DNA of 64,000 nt, taken from positions 237,137-301,136 of the forward strand of contig NZ_KE386838.1 in NCBI RefSeq assembly GCF_000429025.1, given 5' to 3'. Positions 16,211 through 24,430 of the stretch are shown piece by piece (position 1 is the first letter of the stretch; every line of letters begins with the position of its first letter). Position numbers and translations under genes: made by a program. Origin of the DNA: Actinospineispora spinosispora DSM 44797 (GTDB lineage: Bacteria; Actinomycetota; Actinomycetes; Mycobacteriales; Pseudonocardiaceae). The notes below the pieces were generated by a model. That model searched no databases. It was not told the DNA's origin and worked only from the letters and a program-made list of their open reading frames with translations.

Positions 16211-17581
16211 ATGTCCGAGGCCGGCACGAGTACCGGAACGATCGCGGCCCGGATGGACCGACTACCGGTCACCAGAACCCACCGTATGGCCACCGTGGCG
16301 ATCGGGCTCGGGATGTTCTTCGACATCTACGAGGTGTTCATCACCCCGGTGCTGAGCTCCGTACTGACGAAAGAGTTCGCACTCAGCAAGGCCGCGCTCA
16401 CGCCGATCCTGGCGTCCACGTTCATCGGCATGTTCCTCGGTGCGCTGGTCATGGGCAGGGTCGCCGACCGGCTCGGCCGACGCAGGGCGTTCCTGCTCAA
16501 CCTCGGCCTGTACTCGGTGTTCTCGCTGCTCGGCGCGTTCAGCCCGGACCCGATCTGGCTGATGGTCACCCGGTTCATCGCCGGCATCGGCCTCGGCGCC
16601 GAACTGCCGCTGGCCGACACGTACCTGACCGACCTGCTGCCGGCCCGCAAGCGTGGTCGTTTCATCGCCTGGGCGTACACGGTGTCGTTCGTCGGGGTGC
16701 CGTTCGTCGGTTTCCTCGCGCACGCGCTGGTCGACAAGACGGTCTTCGGCGTCGACGGCTGGCGTTGGATCTTCGTGATCGGCTCGCTCGGCGCGATCGT
16801 GGTCTTCCTGCTGCGCCGAGGACTGCCGGAGTCACCGCGCTGGCTGGAGTCGGTGGGTCGCGGTGACGAGGCCGAGCAGATCACCGTCCGGTTCGAGGAC
16901 GAGGCACGGGCCGACGGCCACACGCTCGACGAGCCCGGCGCTCCCGCCCCGGTGGTGCCGGCAGCCCGTGGTCTCGAAGGCCTGCGGGTGCTGCTGCGGC
17001 CGCCGTTCGGCAAGCGCACCGGGATGATGGTCGTGTTCCACGTGTTCCAGACCATCGGCTACTACGGGTTCGGCACGATGGTGCCGCTCGTGCTCGCCGC
17101 CAAGGGCTACCCGGTCGGCCAGTCGCTGCTGTTCACCGCGCTGGTGTGGCTCGGTTACCCGGTCGGTTCGGCGCTGTCGCTGCCGCTGGTCGAACGGTTC
17201 GAGCGCAAGTTCCTGGTCATCGGTTCGGTCATCCTGATGGCGATCTTCGGGCTGGCGTTCGGCTTCTCCAACGCGATGACGCCGATCCTGGTGTTCGGGT
17301 TCCTCTACACCGCGATCAGCAACGTGTTCTCCAACGGCTACCACATCTACCAGGCCGAGATCTTCCCGACGGCGGTCCGCTCGACCGCCGCCAGCGGCAC
17401 CTACGCGGTGTCCCGGCTGGCGACGGCCGCGATGCCGTTCGTGCTGGTCCCGGTGCTGAACGACTTCGGGGCGGGCGCGGTCTTCGGAGTCGTGTGCGCG
17501 GCGATGGTGATCGTCGCGGTGGACATCGCGCTCCTCGGACCGCGCACCACCGGCCGGACGGTGGAGTCAGTCAGCTCGTAG
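16211..17581 (+). CDS. MFS organic-acid/aromatic-acid or sugar-porter-type transporter
   Basis: 456 residues from ATG 16211 with CAGGAGG upstream. Twelve hydrophobic segments, the GRVADRLGRRRAF loop after helix 2, GIGLGAELPLADTYLTDLLPARKRGR between helices 4 and 5, and LPESPRWLE before the central loop are the sugar-porter/AAHS-MHS pattern. The acidic first-helix motif (FFDIYEVF) fits proton-coupled uptake. With the neighbouring CoA-transferase and lyase it most likely imports their substrate acid. It overlaps the convergent TetR gene by 15 bp. Confidence 0.88.
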   Translation: MSEAGTSTGTIAARMDRLPVTRTHRMATVAIGLGMFFDIYEVFITPVLSSVLTKEFALSKAALTPILASTFIGMFLGALVMGRVADRLGRRRAFLLNLGLYSVFSLLGAFSPDPIWLMVTRFIAGIGLGAELPLADTYLTDLLPARKRGRFIAWAYTVSFVGVPFVGFLAHALVDKTVFGVDGWRWIFVIGSLGAIVVFLLRRGLPESPRWLESVGRGDEAEQITVRFEDEARADGHTLDEPGAPAPVVPAARGLEGLRVLLRPPFGKRTGMMVVFHVFQTIGYYGFGTMVPLVLAAKGYPVGQSLLFTALVWLGYPVGSALSLPLVERFERKFLVIGSVILMAIFGLAFGFSNAMTPILVFGFLYTAISNVFSNGYHIYQAEIFPTAVRSTAASGTYAVSRLATAAMPFVLVPVLNDFGAGAVFGVVCAAMVIVAVDIALLGPRTTGRTVESVSS

Positions 17582-18169
17582 CCCGGCGAGCACCAGGTCG
17601 ACCAGCGTGGTGAACGCCTCCTCGATGCCCGGCCGCGACCAGTGGTTCGCGTAGGTCGGGTCGTGGAAGCGTGCCAGGGCGTCGAACACCGCCCTGGCAC
17701 TGCGCCCCGCGTCGGCCACGTGGAACTCCCCCGCCTCGGCGCCGTCGGCGATGATGCGACGCACCTGGTCGACCATGTCGTCCAGGTGCTCCTCGATCAC
17801 CGTGCTGTGCTCGGTGACCAGCACGTGGTAGGTCGCGTACAGCTCCGGATCGTCGGAGACCTTGCGCCGCTTCGCCTCGAACAGAGTCGTGAGCCAGGTG
17901 CGCAGCCGGTCCGACGCCGAACCGGGCCCGGTCACGATGTCCGGCAGACCGGCGTGGACCCGGTCTAGCCAGCGGTGCGTGACGGCTTCGCGCAGCGCGG
18001 ACTTCGTCGGGAAGTGCCGGTACACGGTGCCGTGGCTGACGCCGAGCGCCCTGGCCACATCGACCACGGTGGCCTTCGCCGGGCCGAACCGACGCAGCAC
18101 GTCCTCCGTGCAGGCCAGGATCTCCTCGGACGTCAGCGGGCCGTCCCGCTTCGGAGGTGCTGCTGTCAC
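17567..18169 (-). CDS. TetR-family regulator, co-transcribed with an aldo-keto reductase
   Basis: 200 residues; HTH at about residues 30-55 (ATVVDVARALGVSHGTVYRHFPTKSALREAV). It follows the aldo-keto reductase gene on the same strand with a 4-bp gap, so it is the second gene of the operon and probably autoregulates through the half-sites at 19181-19210. Confidence 0.9.
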   Translation of the reverse strand: MTAAPPKRDGPLTSEEILACTEDVLRRFGPAKATVVDVARALGVSHGTVYRHFPTKSALREAVTHRWLDRVHAGLPDIVTGPGSASDRLRTWLTTLFEAKRRKVSDDPELYATYHVLVTEHSTVIEEHLDDMVDQVRRIIADGAEAGEFHVADAGRSARAVFDALARFHDPTYANHWSRPGIEEAFTTLVDLVLAGLRAD

Positions 18170-18173
18170 CGGG

Positions 18174-19166
18174 TCACCGTTCGCTGTCGAGCATGAGCAT
18201 CTGTTCCGCGGCGTAACGACTTCCGGCCGCCGATCCGTGCGGTACAGCGGCCTCGATGGCGGTCAGGTCGTCGGCGGAGAGCACCAGTTCGGCCGCGCCG
18301 AGCGTCTCGGTGAGCTGCTCGCGGCGGCGCGCGCCGAGCACCGGGACGATGTCCGTTCCCTGCGCGGCGACCCAGGCGATCGCCACCTGGGCGACCGTGA
18401 CACCCCTGGCCTCGGCCACGACGCGCAGCGCGTCGACCAGCTCGAGGTTGCGGGCCAGGTTGTCACCCTGGAATCTCGGTGAGTAGTTGCGGAAGTCCGC
18501 AGTTGCGGAGCTGGTGTCGGGCTTCCACTTCCCGGACAGCAGGCCCCGGTTCAACACGCCGTACGCCGTGATCCCGATACCCAGCTCGCGGCAGGTCGGC
18601 AGGATGTCGTCCTCGATGCCCCGGGACAGCAGGGAGTACTCGATCTGCAGGTCGGCGATCGGGTGCACGGCCGCGGCCCGGCGGATCGTCTCCGCGCCGA
18701 CCTCGGAGAGACCGATGTGCCTGACATAGCCTGCCTTGATCATGTCGCCGATCGCGCCGATCGTCTCCTCGATCGGGACGTTCGTATCGAGCCTCGCCGG
18801 CCGGTAGATGTCGATGTGGTCGGTACCCAGCCTGGTCAGCGAGTAGGCGAGGAAGTTGGCCACCGCTTCCGGGCGGGCGTCGTAGCCTCCCCAGCGGCCG
18901 TCCGGGCCGCGCAGGCCACCGAACTTCACACTGATCGTGACGTCATCGCGGTTCCGGCTCTTGAGCGCGTCACGCAACAGCAGCTCGTTATGGCCCATCC
19001 CGTAGAAGTCACCCGTGTCCAGAAGCGTGACGCCCTGGTCGATCGCCGCATGGATCGTGGCGATGGACTCCTGCTCGTCGGAGGGCCCGTACACGCCGGA
19101 CATCCCCATCAGCCCCAACCCGAGGGCGGATACGTCAGGCCCGGTACTTCCCAGTCGTCGTGTCAT
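18174..19166 (-). CDS. Aldo-keto reductase
   Basis: 330 residues of an (alpha/beta)8 NADPH-dependent oxidoreductase. Asp50, Tyr55 (DTGDFYGMG) and Lys81 (VKFGG) of the catalytic tetrad are present, but the His position reads Ala124 (YRPARLD), as in a sub-group of bacterial AKRs. SEVGAETIRRA, YSLLSRGIE and ITAYGVLNRGLLSG follow the family. Substrate unknown, a carbonyl compound. It is led by a TetR-type operator and followed by its regulator. Confidence 0.9.
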   Translation of the reverse strand: MTRRLGSTGPDVSALGLGLMGMSGVYGPSDEQESIATIHAAIDQGVTLLDTGDFYGMGHNELLLRDALKSRNRDDVTISVKFGGLRGPDGRWGGYDARPEAVANFLAYSLTRLGTDHIDIYRPARLDTNVPIEETIGAIGDMIKAGYVRHIGLSEVGAETIRRAAAVHPIADLQIEYSLLSRGIEDDILPTCRELGIGITAYGVLNRGLLSGKWKPDTSSATADFRNYSPRFQGDNLARNLELVDALRVVAEARGVTVAQVAIAWVAAQGTDIVPVLGARRREQLTETLGAAELVLSADDLTAIEAAVPHGSAAGSRYAAEQMLMLDSER

Positions 19167-19180
19167 ACCTCAACTATGAC

Positions 19181-19210
19181 CTGTCAGATGACAGATATCA
19201 ATATCTGTCA
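19181..19210. promoter_or_regulatory. Three-half-site TetR operator upstream of the aldo-keto reductase
   Basis: CTGTCA (19181), TGACAG (19189) and CTGTCA (19205) alternate. TGACAGATAT and ATATCTGTCA (19189-19210) form a perfect 10-bp-arm palindrome with a 2-bp centre, and CTGTCA-GA-TGACAG overlaps it. It lies 15 bp before the start codon. Confidence 0.8.
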
Positions 19211-19244
19211 GCGAACACCCGCAGCCGCACTTCCTGACACTTTT

Positions 19245-19310
19245 CATGATCACCACCGCCTGAGGGTTGTTTTCGAGCTCGAAAACAGCCCTCAGGCGGT
19301 GGTGATCATG
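19245..19310. repeat. 66-bp near-perfect palindrome
   Basis: 33-bp arms meet without a loop at TTCGAGCTCGAA, with one mismatch. It lies between the promoter of the aldo-keto reductase operon and the stop of the next minus-strand gene, so it may end that gene's transcript and insulate the promoter. Confidence 0.85.
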
Positions 19311-19330
19311 GGCAGTCGCGCGGAGCGGGG

Positions 19331-19705
19331 CTATTTGTACCGGAAGCCGTCGAAGAAGCGGCGGAAGACTCCGCCGTCCCTGGGGAGGGCGGGCTCGGGG
19401 GGTGGGGCTGTTGCTCTCAGGGAGGCGATCGGCTGGTTGTAGTCGGCACGTGCGATCGCGTCGACCACCTGGGCCTCGTCGAAGTCCTCTGAACCCTCGA
19501 TCACGGGGACGAAACCCACTAGCATTCCGTCGCGCATGATCTGGGCTTCCAGGGTCGCGGTGCCGTCGGTGTCCCAGATGGCCTCGCGTCCGTCGCCGAT
19601 CGTCACCCGGATGCCGAACACCATGGCGTCCGGTCGCGCCAGGTGCGCGTCGATACCTCGGTCACGTAAAGCGTCAGCGACTCGGCGGGCACGGTTCTCT
19701 TGCAC
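19331..19705 (-). CDS. Conserved-looking hypothetical protein
   Basis: 124 residues, soluble, no signal or membrane segment. N-terminal RARRVADALRDRGIDAHL looks like an amphipathic helix, followed by beta-rich FGIRVTIGDGREAIWDTDGTATLEAQIM and a basic/Phe C-terminus (FRRFFDGFRYK). I do not recognise the family. Codon use is normal for the genome. Confidence 0.6.
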   Translation of the reverse strand: MQENRARRVADALRDRGIDAHLARPDAMVFGIRVTIGDGREAIWDTDGTATLEAQIMRDGMLVGFVPVIEGSEDFDEAQVVDAIARADYNQPIASLRATAPPPEPALPRDGGVFRRFFDGFRYK

Positions 19706-19827
19706 TCTTAAACCCTACCTTTGTTGATGGTTTGGTCGCTGTGAGTAATGGATTGCTGCGCCAAATGAGGCAACCGGGCGTATAGCTCTGACCAGCGCGC
19801 AAACGCTTGCCCGGCACCGTACGCGCA

Positions 19828-19853
19828 TGCGACGATTTTAATGGATCGTCGCA
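19828..19853. promoter_or_regulatory. Operator palindrome upstream of esterase gene
   Basis: TGCGACGAT and ATCGTCGCA are perfect 9-bp arms around the AT-rich 8-bp centre TTTAATGG, 11 bp before GTG 19864. It resembles a TetR/MarR-type site. The regulator is not adjacent. Confidence 0.6.
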
Positions 19854-19863
19854 ATGATGCGGG

Positions 19864-20856
19864 GTGGTCAGAGTGTTGGAGCAGCTCAAGCCGGGTAGTA
19901 CGGCGACCGTCGAGATCAAGCCGAGCCACAGCCCGTCCGCTCTGCTGCTCGCCCCGGTGCTCCGCCAGGTCACCTGGCTGATCCGTCGGTTCGAAGGCCG
20001 ACCAGAGGCCGGACTGCCCAGGATCGCCTACCTGTCCGACTTCTATCTCGGGCTCATGCAGCCCGCTCCGTCCGGCACGCAGCTGACGCCGGTCCCGTTC
20101 GACGGGTTCGACGCCGAGCTGGTGCGGGCGCCGCGCGCCACCGGCGAGGGTGTGGTGCTGTACTTCCACGGCGGGGCGTTCTTCTGCTGCGGGCTGCGGT
20201 CGCACCGCCGGATGGTGGCCCGGATCTCCGCCGCGTGCGGCATGCCGGTGCTGAACGTCGGTTATCGCCAGCTGCCCACCGCGACGCTGACCCAGTCGGT
20301 GCAGGACTGCCTCGACGCCTACCGCATGCTGTTGGACAGCGGCTACTCGAGTGACCAGGTGGTGTTCGCCGGTGACTCGGCCGGGGGTTACCTGGCGTTC
20401 GCGGTGGCGCTGCGCGCGGTCGCCGAAGGGTTGCCCGCACCGGCGGGGATCACCGCAATCGCGCCGTGGGTGGACCTCGAGTGCCAGTTCAGCCTCGGGC
20501 ACCCCAACGGGCTGACCGACCCCTACCTGCCGATCCGGCAGATTCGCCGGCTCATCCCACTGTTGTACGGCGGTCCGACATCGCCTGTCGCGTCGCTGCT
20601 GGACGTCGACCTGTCCGCGCTGCCTCCGACGTTGATCCAGGTCGGGTCGGTCGAGGCGCTGCTGTCCGACGCGGAGCTGATGACCGACCGGCTCGCGCGG
20701 GACCGGGTGCCGGTGACGCTGCAGATCTGGCAGCGGCAGGTGCATGTGTTCCAGGCGTTCGCCGACTTGGTGCCGGAGGGGCACGCGGCGATCCGCGAGA
20801 TCGGCGCTTTCGTGCGGGGCGTCATCACCCCGGCCGAGAAGGAAGCCGCGGCCTGA
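19864..20856 (+). CDS. Hormone-sensitive-lipase-family esterase
   Basis: 330 residues (GTG 19864; GTG 19873 is also possible). HSL motifs: FHGGAFFCCG oxyanion segment near residue 98, GDSAGG nucleophile near residue 175, a later Asp in VGSVEALLSDAE, and His in VHVFQAF. It hydrolyses short or medium acyl esters. It has no signal peptide, so it is cytoplasmic. It has its own promoter palindrome and ends at a perfect 46-bp palindrome. Confidence 0.9.
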   Translation: MVRVLEQLKPGSTATVEIKPSHSPSALLLAPVLRQVTWLIRRFEGRPEAGLPRIAYLSDFYLGLMQPAPSGTQLTPVPFDGFDAELVRAPRATGEGVVLYFHGGAFFCCGLRSHRRMVARISAACGMPVLNVGYRQLPTATLTQSVQDCLDAYRMLLDSGYSSDQVVFAGDSAGGYLAFAVALRAVAEGLPAPAGITAIAPWVDLECQFSLGHPNGLTDPYLPIRQIRRLIPLLYGGPTSPVASLLDVDLSALPPTLIQVGSVEALLSDAELMTDRLARDRVPVTLQIWQRQVHVFQAFADLVPEGHAAIREIGAFVRGVITPAEKEAAA

Positions 20857-20857
20857 T

Positions 20858-20903
20858 CTCGTGAGTGTTGAGTATGGCCATGGCCATACTCAACACTCAC
20901 GAG
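20858..20903. repeat. 46-bp perfect palindrome of the GTGAGTG family
   Basis: CTCGTGAGTGTTGAGTATGG and its complement meet at GGCCATGGCC without a loop, between the convergent esterase and L,D-transpeptidase genes. Likely bidirectional terminator. Confidence 0.9.
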
Positions 20904-20907
20904 GTGG

Positions 20908-21444
20908 CTAGAGGCCGAGGAGGCCGCCGCCGCCCTTGCTCGGCTTGTCGTCATCGTCGGGGACCGAACCGTCGCCCTGGACGATCTGGACCGTGTCACC
21001 GATCTTCAGGTTGTTGAAGAAATAGGCGGCGTCGGAGTTCGCCAGCCGAATACAGCCTGCGGTCCGCGGGTCTCTCGGAGTTCCGCCGTGGAATGCGAGA
21101 CCGGAATTGCCGAAGAACACCGAGTACGGCATATCCGCGCCGGTCGCACTGGCCTTGTGGTGCTCGTCCTTCGACGTCACCCGGTAGGTGCCGGGCGGGG
21201 TGTCCATTCCGGGCCCGCCGGAGGTCGCGTCGAGCGGACCGCGCGCGACCTTGCCGCCCTTGGACAGCCAGGCGTGCGCGTTGTACCCGCTCTTACCCAG
21301 CGACACGCAGGCCGTGACGCCCGACTTGCAGGGCGTACTGGTCGCGGCGGACGCGGTACCGGCCATCGGCAGCGCAGTCAGGGCCGTGACCAGCCCGACG
21401 CAACTGAGCGCCCAGATCGGACGAAAGATGCGGCGTTCTGTCAT
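20908..21444 (-). CDS. Secreted L,D-transpeptidase (YkuD domain)
   Basis: 178 residues from ATG 21444 (MTERRIF). Signal peptide to about residue 33 (TASAAT). The YkuD domain holds the His/Cys active site in HGGTPRDP and TAGCIRL. It lacks the Ig-like domains of mycobacterial Ldts, so it is a short form. It cross-links peptidoglycan stems (3-3 links) or attaches proteins. The tail is Asp/Lys/Gly-rich. A longer frame upstream adds a non-signal-like stretch and was not chosen. Confidence 0.88.
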   Translation of the reverse strand: MTERRIFRPIWALSCVGLVTALTALPMAGTASAATSTPCKSGVTACVSLGKSGYNAHAWLSKGGKVARGPLDATSGGPGMDTPPGTYRVTSKDEHHKASATGADMPYSVFFGNSGLAFHGGTPRDPRTAGCIRLANSDAAYFFNNLKIGDTVQIVQGDGSVPDDDDKPSKGGGGLLGL

Positions 21445-21559
21445 GGGACAAATCCCCTTCCGAGCAGACCCCGACCAGCAAAGATGTCGGAACGATAACC
21501 GGCCCACTCGGCATTACTCTCGGCGACCCCTTGATTACCTAAATTGTCACTTTAGGTAT

Positions 21560-21593
21560 AAGAACGCTTCCACTAAAGAGTGAAAGCGTTCTT
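21560..21593 (-). terminator. Hairpin after the acyltransferase gene
   Basis: AAGAACGCTT (21560-21569) and AAGCGTTCTT (21584-21593) are perfect arms around an AT-rich loop that includes ACT/AGT pairing, just downstream of the minus-strand acyltransferase gene and upstream of the L,D-transpeptidase promoter region. Confidence 0.7.
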
Positions 21594-21609
21594 CGTCCAC
21601 CCTTTGTGA

Positions 21610-23445
21610 CTACTCTCCGCTCGCCAGTAGCTCGGACAGCTCGGTGATCGCGGTGCGCAGTTCCTCGATGAAGGTCGCCATCTGGCCGGCCACCGCACCG
21701 GGAGTGCTGAGGTACAGGTTGAAGTGGTCCGGAAGCAGCACGTACGCGACGCCGATGCACTGGCTGCTGGTCGAGCCGAACCCGAAGTACTCGATGTTGA
21801 CCGACGGCGCCGAGCTGGTGCTCAGGTAGTCGTCGCGCATGATCAGCCAGCCGGGTGAGCTGTACAGCGACGGAACCTCGGTCACGCCGAGCTCCTCGCC
21901 CCGGCGGCGCTGGATGAGCTGCAGCTCCCACAGGTGCTGCTCGGGCGCGCGGCCCTGCTGGCAGTCCTTCGCCCTGGTGACGTGCGCGGTCGCCGCCGCG
22001 CGGAACGCCTCGCGCCTGGTGGCGGCGCATGTCCCGCGGTCGGTCATCGCGGCGACGAACGCCAGTACCTCGGGCGTCACGACACGCATCGCCTCGGTGC
22101 GGCCGTGCCGGTACTGGCGGGTCGCGATCGACTCGTAGGTCGCACCGATCTTGCCCTTCGCCCGCAGGTGCGCGAGCTGGTAGGCCATCTGCACGAACGC
22201 GTCCGGGGACATGCCGAGCTGCTTGGCGTGCGTGGCGCTGAAGTCGTCGAAGTGCACGACGGTGGTCGCGGTGTCGGCGCCGAACCGGGCGAACGAGTCC
22301 CGCGCCGCCGCGATCGTCTGGCGCAGGTCGTCGTCGAGGACGAACTCGACCGGCTCGGACTTCGGCGTCCCCTCGGCGTAGGACGCGACGCCTGCCTGGT
22401 CGGCGGGCGGGTCGAGCAGGTTGTCGACGAAGCTGAGGATCGTCGTGCCGTCCAGCTCGCAGTGCTCGACGTTGATGCCGGCGCGCCCGTTGCCGAACAC
22501 GATCAGCGAGACGGCCTTGTCGAACCACCGGTTGGCGCTGTCGCCGTGCAGCAGCCGGTCGCAGGCCTGCTGGTCGTCGGCCGGTTCGAACGCGTCGAGA
22601 CACAGGCAGAACAGCGCCGACTCGATGGTCTCCAGCCCGGCCGCGTTGGCCGGGTCGAGGTCGCGCAGCACCTGGCGGCGCTCCGCCCACTCGGCGCGCG
22701 CCATCGTGGTGAGGTGCCCGACCGACTCGTCGGGCCCGGCGGGGGTCGCGGCGTCGCGGATGGCACGCAGGCCCTCGGCGATCTCCGCGACCGGGTAGGG
22801 CCTGCCGTCCGGGTCCTGCACGTCGAGACGCACCATCCGGCCGTCGATGAGCACCACGATGTGCCGCGCGGTGGACGGTCCGGGCCACTCTTTGCTGTAC
22901 GGAGCGCGCACGCTGTCCAACTCGAGACCCGGGATGCGGGTGGTGGAGAACAGGTACTTGTACTGCTCCATCGTCTGCGGCGCGCCACGCAGCAGAACCG
23001 GCGGAACCTGCTCGTCGTCGAGCCGCTGCTTCAGCGCGACCGCGTCCGCGATCAGGTGCGCGGCCCTGGCCAGCTGCGAATCGACGCCGGGGACCTGAGC
23101 CTCGCCGTCGCGCGCGTCGCGGAAAAGGAAGAAAAAGTTAGCGTTCAGCGCGATGCGGTCGCGGCGGCCCAGGTAGCGGTACGGCCAGAAGACGTCCAGC
23201 CAGCTCGGCGTGTCCGGATCGGCCTCGAAGCGCTCCAGCGCGGCCTGCAGCACGTGCCCGTCGCCGTCCGGCGCGAGCAGCTCGTCCACGGCGGCCCGGG
23301 TCCGCGCCAGCTCGTCGGAGGTCAACAGCGGGCTGCACCACTCGATCAAGCGTTCGCCACTACTGGCCAGGTCAGGCAGCGGAACGCGGGGTAGTTGCGC
23401 CTCATTCTGGAAGGTGCGCGTCGAGTAGCCTCGGTCGCTGTTCAT
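21610..23445 (-). CDS. Choline/carnitine O-acyltransferase family protein
   Basis: 611 residues, the usual length for this mainly eukaryotic family. Catalytic base His328 lies in NVEHCELDG, and the CoA/carboxylate-binding STS motif occurs as LSTSSAP followed by a YFGFGS segment. N-terminal PRVPLPDLASSGERLIEW matches the family start. It moves acyl groups between CoA and an amino alcohol or amino acid. The start uses ATG 23445 with GAGG six bases upstream. It is divergent from the HalD/BesD-type oxygenase over an 81-bp shared promoter region. Confidence 0.85.
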   Translation of the reverse strand: MNSDRGYSTRTFQNEAQLPRVPLPDLASSGERLIEWCSPLLTSDELARTRAAVDELLAPDGDGHVLQAALERFEADPDTPSWLDVFWPYRYLGRRDRIALNANFFFLFRDARDGEAQVPGVDSQLARAAHLIADAVALKQRLDDEQVPPVLLRGAPQTMEQYKYLFSTTRIPGLELDSVRAPYSKEWPGPSTARHIVVLIDGRMVRLDVQDPDGRPYPVAEIAEGLRAIRDAATPAGPDESVGHLTTMARAEWAERRQVLRDLDPANAAGLETIESALFCLCLDAFEPADDQQACDRLLHGDSANRWFDKAVSLIVFGNGRAGINVEHCELDGTTILSFVDNLLDPPADQAGVASYAEGTPKSEPVEFVLDDDLRQTIAAARDSFARFGADTATTVVHFDDFSATHAKQLGMSPDAFVQMAYQLAHLRAKGKIGATYESIATRQYRHGRTEAMRVVTPEVLAFVAAMTDRGTCAATRREAFRAAATAHVTRAKDCQQGRAPEQHLWELQLIQRRRGEELGVTEVPSLYSSPGWLIMRDDYLSTSSAPSVNIEYFGFGSTSSQCIGVAYVLLPDHFNLYLSTPGAVAGQMATFIEELRTAITELSELLASGE

Positions 23446-23526
23446 CCTCATCCTCGAGTTCGCTGGGTCGGGCCGCCTCGACGTCGCGCAGGGGATGTGG
23501 GACGTCTCAGCCGAGAGGACCTCGCC

Positions 23527-24396
23527 GTGCCCGGAGCAGACACTCTGGAGATCGACGACCTGCTGAACACGACCCGTTATCCCGTGGCTGTGCCGGGGAG
23601 CGCGGACTGGCAGCGCATAGTTTCCCACGCGCGTGACGGTCTGCGTGTGAACGGTTGCTGTGTGCTTCCCGGCTTTCTGGCGCCGGAGTCGATCGACCGG
23701 CTACGCGCCGAGAGCACCGAGCTGGCCCCGGCCGCGCACTACGACGTCGAGACGGTCAACGCCTACAACATCGCGCTCGACACCCCGCTGCCCGACGACC
23801 ACCCCGGCCGCGTCCGGATGCAGCGGCGCAACGCGTTCGTGCCGCGCGACCGCATCCCGTCCGACGCGATCATCCATCAGCTGTACACCCATCCGATGTT
23901 CCAGCGGTTCGTCGCGGACTGCTTCGAGCTCCCCCAGGTGCACGAGCTGGCCGACCCGCTGGCCGGTCTGGTGCTCAACGTCGTGCTGCCGGGTGACTCG
24001 CACCCGTGGCACTTCGACAGCAACGAGTTCACCGTGACGATGCTGACCCAGGGCCCGGAGTCCGGCGGGGTGTTCGAGTACTGCCCGGACATCCGCTCCG
24101 CCGAACGGGAGAACTTCGACGACGTGCGCGCGGTGCTGTCCGGGGAGGGCAGGCACCTGATCCGCCGCCTCGAACTGCGCCCCGGTGACCTGCAGCTGTT
24201 CCGGGGCCGCTACTCGCTGCACCGGGTCAGCCCGGTCGGCGGCGCCACGGCCCGGCACAGCGCGATCCTCGCCTACACCGAGCGCCCCGGGGTGATCGGC
24301 ACGGTCGAGCGGACCCGCCAGCTGTTCGGACGGGTGCTGCCGGAGCACGTCGCCGCCGAAGGGCGGGCGGTGCGGTCGGACCAGCTGCTCGACTAA
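23527..24396 (+). CDS. HalD/BesD-family Fe(II)/2-oxoglutarate oxygenase (hydroxylase-type HxD)
   Basis: 289 residues from GTG 23527 (GAGAGG upstream). The iron triad is His162-x-Asp164 (HPWHFDSNEF) and His232 (SLHRVSP); Arg243 (RHSAILAY) should bind 2-oxoglutarate. The segment GGVFEYCPDIRSAERENFDD followed by a LRPGDLQLFRGRYS stretch is typical of the group that includes lysine halogenase BesD. Because the aspartate ligand is kept (halogenases have Gly/Ala), it should hydroxylate, not chlorinate. Likely substrate: a free amino acid, supported by the LysE-type exporter downstream. Confidence 0.85.
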   Translation: MPGADTLEIDDLLNTTRYPVAVPGSADWQRIVSHARDGLRVNGCCVLPGFLAPESIDRLRAESTELAPAAHYDVETVNAYNIALDTPLPDDHPGRVRMQRRNAFVPRDRIPSDAIIHQLYTHPMFQRFVADCFELPQVHELADPLAGLVLNVVLPGDSHPWHFDSNEFTVTMLTQGPESGGVFEYCPDIRSAERENFDDVRAVLSGEGRHLIRRLELRPGDLQLFRGRYSLHRVSPVGGATARHSAILAYTERPGVIGTVERTRQLFGRVLPEHVAAEGRAVRSDQLLD

Positions 24397-24430
24397 ATCG
24401 GGTGGGCGGGCGCGGGAGCGGCGATTAGCG

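Noticed and set aside
23395..23526. Longer N-terminus for the HalD/BesD-type oxygenase
   Set aside because: The extra 44 codons are Arg/Pro-rich, overlap the divergent promoter and the acyltransferase start; GTG 23527 has a good ribosome site.
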